From Cristatella mucedo (taxonomy: Eukaryota; Bryozoa; Phylactolaemata; Cristatellidae), in contig WPIO01000003.1 in the NCBI GenBank assembly GCA_009760855.2, positions 4,901,001-4,965,000 of the forward strand: a stretch of DNA of 64,000 nucleotides. Direction: 5' to 3'. Made by a program: the position numbers and the translations under genes. This document shows, in pieces, positions 58,850 to 64,000 of the stretch; position 1 is the first letter of the stretch, and every line of letters starts with the position of its first letter. The notes under the pieces were generated by a model that was not told the origin of the DNA, searched no databases, and worked only from the letters and a program-made list of their open reading frames with translations.

Positions 58850-59295
58850 TGGCGGGCCTAGTGGGTGACCATGCAAATTTGATACAGCCTTCCTCTAACA
58901 CAAAGAAAAGAAGGTGAGCCTGGCTGAATCTGAAGAGCAGTCGAGGTACCGAGTAGCATAGCAGTAGAAGCTCAGGGTGGGCCGGAAATGATGTGCCGAT
59001 TTTGGCACTAGGAGGATAGATGTCGTCGAGTTTGAATCGTGGAATGAGTTCCACCGTGTATGACCCACAGAGCCACAGGGTCTGTTGCCGACGGTCTTTA
59101 GGCGTCGGAATGGAACGGCTGATTTGTTGTCGAAACAGGACCACATCAAATTTAGGAGTATTATGCGAGAAACCAGATGGAAGCTTGCATCACACGCCTC
59201 GTGAAAGGGTGCTAAGATATCAAGGCCACTGGAATGCTTACATGATGGACGGTTATTTAATAGCAATAATATTAATACGTTTCTCTGGTGACCTA
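58850..59295 (-). mobile_element. L2-B LINE C-terminal RT and 3' UTR fragment
   Basis: Minus strand: SCFDNKSAVPFRRLKTVGNRP...RWNSFHDSNSTTSILLVPKSA parallels SFVDNKLAVPFLH.KTVGGRSF...LWHSLNNS.ATTITVLLPT in the copy at 25640-28885, followed by the same 3' UTR. It lies in tandem, same orientation, with 58380-58790; the terminal motif is lost. Confidence 0.8.
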
Positions 59296-59299
59296 ACAG

Positions 59300-60600
59300 A
59301 AGCGAATTTCTCTCTAGGCACGTTGTACGTGCTGCGTATAAGACATTACCCAATGTTTAGATACAATATCAGGAGCAGAAGGTATAGTATAAGTAGGTAA
59401 AGACATGCGAAGAATGCATTAACAAAGACCCACCAAATGCCGTAATGAAAAGGTGCGTTTTAAGCTTCTTTTTAAGTGTAGCCTGAAGTAGAAAAAGAAA
59501 GCTGCTGAGTATTACAAACATTTGAGGTGAAGGCAACTTCCAGCATTTTCAGAAATGAAGACAGGCATACGTTTTAATTACAATTAACATTGATAATATT
59601 GTTATTTAACTATTTAAAAACAGTATAAATTGCAGGTGGAGCTTTTCTATAAAATAAATGCGCACTGTTACGAATCCTGACGTGATGATTTTAAACTAGT
59701 TAAACGCTCCGAAAGAGCGTTCCATGATAAAGTTCCAAAAGTAATCATCCCCTAGACTTAAAGCAACTGACAGCAGTATGTCATTTACAGTCAATTGAAA
59801 TTTGGTCAGTGTGAAGGTCTTGAAGAAAATGTGCAATGTGGTAAATGAGACACTCACGATAGGCAAGCCTTGTCGCTAATTTTTCCGTTAACTTAAAAAT
59901 GTTTATTTTCACACCCTGAAGACCTGCAAACGTGGTTAATATAAGTCAATAAAAGAGGCCATGAATGAATGCTTAGAAAGGAAAAAACTTATATGTTTTT
60001 TCCTTTTTAAGAACACCCGAAATATTGAATTGTATCTACAAAAAAATACCAGCAGATACAACTTCTTTTATATAGCGACAGAAGAGCCTTTACGGCTACC
60101 ACCGCCGCTTGCAGAGGCAATAAAGAATTGCTTACCACATTATTCGAACCCTCGACCTCGGGAGCAAGGTCGTGTAAAGCAAGCGATATACCGGGTATGC
60201 CATTACGCATTGCCGTAAGCGAAAAGTTGAAAGACGTAGAACATTTTTCTATTAAAAGGTCAACTAAATTTTCCTTTGGAACACGGCATTCAGATTCAGA
60301 AGTAATGCTATATGGGTTTGGTGGCCAAGATCATTTTAAAGGTATGGGTCTTGCGATAACCTAACCTCTCTAAGTTGGCCAAGACAGAGTAATTTCCTTA
60401 TTAAATCATGGACTTTAAAAAATGTTGGGGCTAGATAAGTCTAATTTCAGCAATACATGAAGATATCAAGTTCAGTCTTTTTGTGCTTGAAGATTGAGAG
60501 GAATCAAAAGATACAGCGGTGCATCAGCAATATAAAAGTGAAAGCGTAGATTGTTTTGGGAACCATTTGCTACCATTTTTCATAATATTTTAAAATAATT
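59300..60600 (-). mobile_element. L2-A LINE, decayed, carrying a nested SINE
   Basis: Minus-strand L2-A from a degenerate tail ('ctctctaggcacgttgtac') through 'acaaagacccaccaaatgccg', 'aaggtgcgttttaagcttctttttaa', 'gtggtaaatgagacactcacgataggcaagcc', to 'cagcggtgcatcagcaatataaaagtgaaagcgtagattg' near 60515-60560. The SINE at 60072-60206 splits it. The right limit is approximate. Confidence 0.7.
60072..60206 (-). mobile_element. tRNA-derived SINE, copy 3, nested in L2-A
   Basis: Minus strand: head TAATGGCATACCCGG (A box, near 60206-60192), B box GGTTCGAATAA (60151-60141), body 'gagcctttacggctaccaccgccgcttgc' shared with copies 1 and 2. The 3' 'aatcagctag' end is lost; the body breaks off near 60072. 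Confidence 0.8.
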
Positions 60601-62629
60601 GCAAAAGTGGAAATATTACCTGTGAAAATATTTGAACCTGGCACGGCGAACATGATTAATGCGATGCATTTCCATCTATAATCCTACATAGTTATAAAGA
60701 CTAACTGGGGTTAAGAGGAAGATCTGTATACAGCTAAACCAATGCCTAAAGAGCATTCGATACCCACACCATCACCAACAGACTTCACATAGTAACAGGC
60801 TTGAATGCAGTATGAGGTTCATCAAAGAATACAGGAAGGAAGCTCGCTGCAGTTGTTACCAAGAAAGAGGATTATATTAGATATGATGTTACCTTAGATA
60901 TGGGCCCTCGGATGAAGTCAGTATCACTGAAAAAGAAGCTCCAGACACCGCCTGCTGGGCACCTAATGGGTCATTAGGTAATTTGCTAATCTTGAAGCTG
61001 TTTAAGAGACGATATTTTCGTAGACGGTAGACTTCGTATGTTCTAAAGTATTTCTGTTGTTTCTGCTGGTGGGCAGATATTTATATCATTTCAATGCTTT
61101 CAAATATTGCTCTTAATAGATATAGCGAGCCCATTGTCATTAAAAGTCTAGGCCGTTTTAGTGAGTGGGCACGTTTCACTTATTCATGAGTAAAACACAT
61201 CAGGATCATGAGCTAATGACAGGTTGTAAAACGTTCCAGGAAGGACGGATCGAAAGGAGGACTGAGCAGCTGGAACGAGGCAGATATAATGAGCAGACAT
61301 AATCTATGTCAAGAGATGATACAGTGCAATCGCAAGAGTAAGTTTGATATCGCATGTGAAAATGGCAAAATGAACGATTGCTGCTTACGGAATCAAATAC
61401 ATTTAGCAAATCTGAAAGAATTGAAGCCTTGGCACCCAGATGGTGATAGAAAACAGCTACTAATGGCAACGTGGCGTTGTGTGGGCTAAAACAAGAAACT
61501 GGAAAGACCAAAAGAAGGGCTGCATAGGTTCAAAATTAGGGTAAGAACGTTGGGCAATGGAAACTCCATAGATTATGAATGACTTCTATGTATAAAACGA
61601 ACACAGGTCGTTGTTAGTGGGGTCGGTTAGGATAGGATGATAAGTATTTTGAGCCAGGTCGCGGTCAAAGGAAATAGGGCGAGTGTGTTGTCGAGAATCA
61701 GGCGTTCTTTGTTAGGGTATTATTGCAAGCTGAGCCAACAAAGTGCTCTGAAATGCACATTTAAGATTTGTCATTTGATCATATCAAGTTAGTACCTACG
61801 TTAGTCTCTCCATAGCTCCATCATGTGCGTCTTACGGCTTTGACAGCAAGACTGAATAGGAATTATCCAAAATTATGTAAGCTTAAGCTATGATTTCTAA
61901 GGAAAATACTGTGAGCTACAGATGGCTTTCTGTTCTACCTATGTATGACGACGACGTGTGGATTATAAGGCTAGGCACTTCGGAAAACCTATTTTAGCAA
62001 TCAAAAAATGAAGTACGTCACAACCAAAAAAGCTATGGCCATTCCTAATCCATGACGGATTTGTGGGATTAGATTTTATATATAAACTTGATTAAAAATC
62101 AAAATGTTGATCTGAGGCTACCTCTGACCATAATGCCGTTTAGTTGAACAAACGATGTTGTCACATATCTTAATTGAGTTTTGATAGGCAGGCCAAGTCT
62201 AAGCTGTAGAGACTAATTGCCTATCAGGTGGATTAATAAAAAATGTCATACCTCCTCGTCAAGTGGGTTTGTCTCAGATTGAGCCAATTTCTAAAGCCCC
62301 TGAATGACCTGTGATCCTCAGAATTATAGACTAGCTATATCTTTCTATGCAGCTAAAGAGAGTAGTTTATAAAGACTTTTCACTTTGAGTTGTATGATAA
62401 TTCAACACGTTTCACGCAATTCTTGACCAGTGATACAGTGGATTTTCCCATGCCGTTATCGGTGATACTTCCATTCACAGTTTCTTGCTCGACAATAGTT
62501 ATAATATTGACTTCTCAACATCATGCAGTTTCAGGAAGGCTTATCATGTCACTTCATTTTCTGCGTCATAAAATCTATTATACCAAAAGAGGCTCACTAA
62601 AATCCACATCGATGAGCAACCATTTAAAA
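60601..62629. other. Unassigned sequence
   Basis: No confident gene or element copy. Short frames on both strands around 61206-61511 overlap each other and show no domain. Confidence 0.4.
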
Positions 62630-64000
62630 TAATAATAATAATAATCTTGATAAAGCACCCTCAGAGAACTCAATCTCTGCCCAGGTGCTTTACATTTGCT
62701 GCAAAAGAAAATGCAACTAAATGTTGAGTAGTATCATGCTTAATAAACAACAACATGAATAACATGAGCACCCTCAGAGAACTTAATCACTGCCCAGGCG
62801 CTTTACATTTGCTGCAAAAGAAAATGCAGCTAAATGTTGAGTAGTATCATGCTTAATAAACAACAACATGAATAACATGGTTAGGGGTGACATGCACAGG
62901 GTCAGCATGCAAATGTGGTTAGTGGCAGCATGCATAGTGTCAGCACGCATAGGCACATAAAGGACGAATCCCAGGACCCACAAAATGCTGTCCTAAAGTG
63001 GAGTAATATGGCAACTGAGAGGCTCACGACAGACTAGACTAGCTACAGTGTTTTGCACCAGCTGCAATCTCCTGATCGCACTTGCTGGTAGGCCAGTAAG
63101 CAGTGAGTTGCAGAAGTCGTGACGGGATGTCACGAATACATGGACCAGCTTGGACGTGTGAGCCTTATCTAAACAAGCCCAAATTTTAGCAATGTTGTGA
63201 AGCTGGAAATAGGCAGATTTAACAGTGGAGCTGATATGGTCGTCTAACGAGAGGTCGCTTTGGAATATGACACGTAGATTTCCAGCTGATTCAACTAGAG
63301 ATATTCTGGAAGAGGCAATTTTGAGCGTCAGCTTTTCCAATTTGTGAATCAAACAGGGTTTGCCCATAACAAGTACGTTAGTTTTGCTATCGCTTAGTTT
63401 TACAAAATTTGCTGCCATCCCTGTACGGATATTATTAATACAAGCAGCAAGTAAGTTTAGAGAATTTGAGGTGCTCGAAGGCTGGGAGAGATCAAAGCAA
63501 AGCTACAACTGAGTGTCATCTGAATATAAGTGAAAGCCTAGATTGTGCTTGGCAATCACATCAGCAAGAGGGGGAGTATGAACCGTGAAAAGAACCGGCC
63601 CTAGCACGGAGCCCTGAGGAACCCCATATTTCAGAGGAACCTCGGATGATCTTTGTTCATTCACGTCAATAGTCTGAGTTCTCCCAATAGGATAGGTCCT
63701 GAACCACTGCAGAGCAGTGCCAGTGATGCCCAGACGGGATGAGAGGTGCTCTAGAAAAACTTTGTGATAGATGGAATAAAAAGCAGCCGAAAGATCGAGC
63801 AATACAAGCAGAGACAATCTACCCATGTCAGCATTCCTAAGTAGGTCGTTGCATACCCTAAGCAATGATGACTCTGTCCAGTGATAACCTCTAAACCTAG
63901 ACTGGAACTTACTAGCAAGGTGTGAGGTTTAGATATATGATTTTAGCTGGTCCACCATGACCCGTTCTAGTGTCTTTAATAGGAATGGTGGAAGGGAGAC
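62630..64000 (-). mobile_element. L2-A LINE, best RT core, runs off the window
   Basis: Minus strand, 3' end at 62630 with an (AAT)n tail. The RT core is readable: LLVLLDLSAAFYSI.HKVFLEHLSSRLGITGTALQWFRTY, KYGVPQGSVLGPVLF, and FHLYSDDTQL in place of YADD (63865-63503). WMAANF, SDSKTNVLVMGK, ESAGNLRVIFQSDLSLDDHISSTVKSAYFQLHN and CNSLLTGLPAS.IRRLQLVQN follow (63418-62993). The frame then stops at SCHITPL and jumps straight to the 3' UTR, so about 400 nt of coding sequence present in the copy at 22455-23491 have been deleted. The 5' part lies beyond the window. Confidence 0.93.
62654..62879 (-). repeat. 113-bp tandem duplication of an L2-A 3' end
   Basis: 62654-62766 and 62767-62879 are two head-to-tail copies of the last 113 bp of this L2-A element. 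Each includes the 3' hairpin. They differ at only a few positions, including one within the hairpin stem. Confidence 0.95.

Noticed and set aside
30222-60206. SINE heads as functional tRNA genes
   Set aside because: The anticodon and T arms do not fold properly and the heads continue into a shared non-tRNA body.
1-64000. CRISPR arrays, bacterial operons, LTR retrotransposons or retroviral genes
   Set aside because: No regularly spaced repeats, no paired long terminal repeats, and no gag/protease/integrase motifs were seen; the repeats are LINE, SINE, hAT and simple-sequence types.

Overview
This is animal (metazoan) nuclear DNA and behaves as a transposon graveyard. It is AT-rich with very low coding density. 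There are no bacterial-style gene blocks, and almost every long conserved stretch is a decayed copy of a transposable element. Two groups of L2-clade non-LTR retrotransposons (LINEs) dominate. L2-A has RT motifs such as GVPQGSVLGP and YADD and ends in a GCGCC...GGCGC hairpin followed by (ATT)n. L2-B has an endonuclease with PPSG and an IAGD-type motif, an RT with YADD, and ends in GGAGATACATTACA. Three copies of a tRNA-derived SINE, simple-sequence arrays, a broken hAT transposase and a 187-bp hAT-type MITE complete the repeat content. The phylum cannot be fixed from this window. Intron-split extracellular-type exons, L2 elements, a tRNA SINE and a SPIN-like hAT element would fit a mollusc or another lophotrochozoan, but that is a guess.

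Layout. 1-3430: no recognised element. 3440-11640: four L2-A pieces in minus orientation or nested, one plus-strand L2-A piece, one L2-B 3' end, and a candidate Ig-like exon (5266-5658, minus). 11641-14485: unassigned, with an AT-rich block and two palindromes. 14486-17757: two direct copies of an unclassified noncoding unit, each ending in an L2-A-type tail. 19830-25475: L2-A fragments. 25640-28885: the longest L2-B copy. 29440-30870: L2-A split by an insertion that carries a SINE. 32060-33010: L2-B endonuclease piece. 36593-36939: probable terminal exon of a single-pass membrane protein (minus). 39169-39355: SPIN-like MITE with an 8-bp target duplication. 40380-45330: an L2-A tail, then an (ATGT)n array split by a ~2.9 kb L2-A carrying a nested SINE, then L2-B. 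45340-50665: more L2-B and L2-A. 50666-54269: unassigned. 54270-60600: L2-A, L2-B, hAT remnant, two L2-B pieces, and L2-A with a nested SINE. 62630-64000: L2-A that runs off the right edge and has a 113-bp tandem duplication in its 3' UTR.

No complete functional gene is visible. All RT and transposase reading frames carry stops or frameshifts, so the elements here are not autonomous. Host coding content is limited to a few candidate exons. The one with the best support is the membrane-anchor exon at 36593-36939.

The most informative signals are: the SPIN-like hAT MITE, whose relatives are known for horizontal transfer; paired compensatory base changes in the L2-A 3' hairpin, which argue that it acts as an RNA structure; the duplicated noncoding unit that appears to share the L2-A tail and may use the L2 machinery; and several clean nested insertions that order these families in time.
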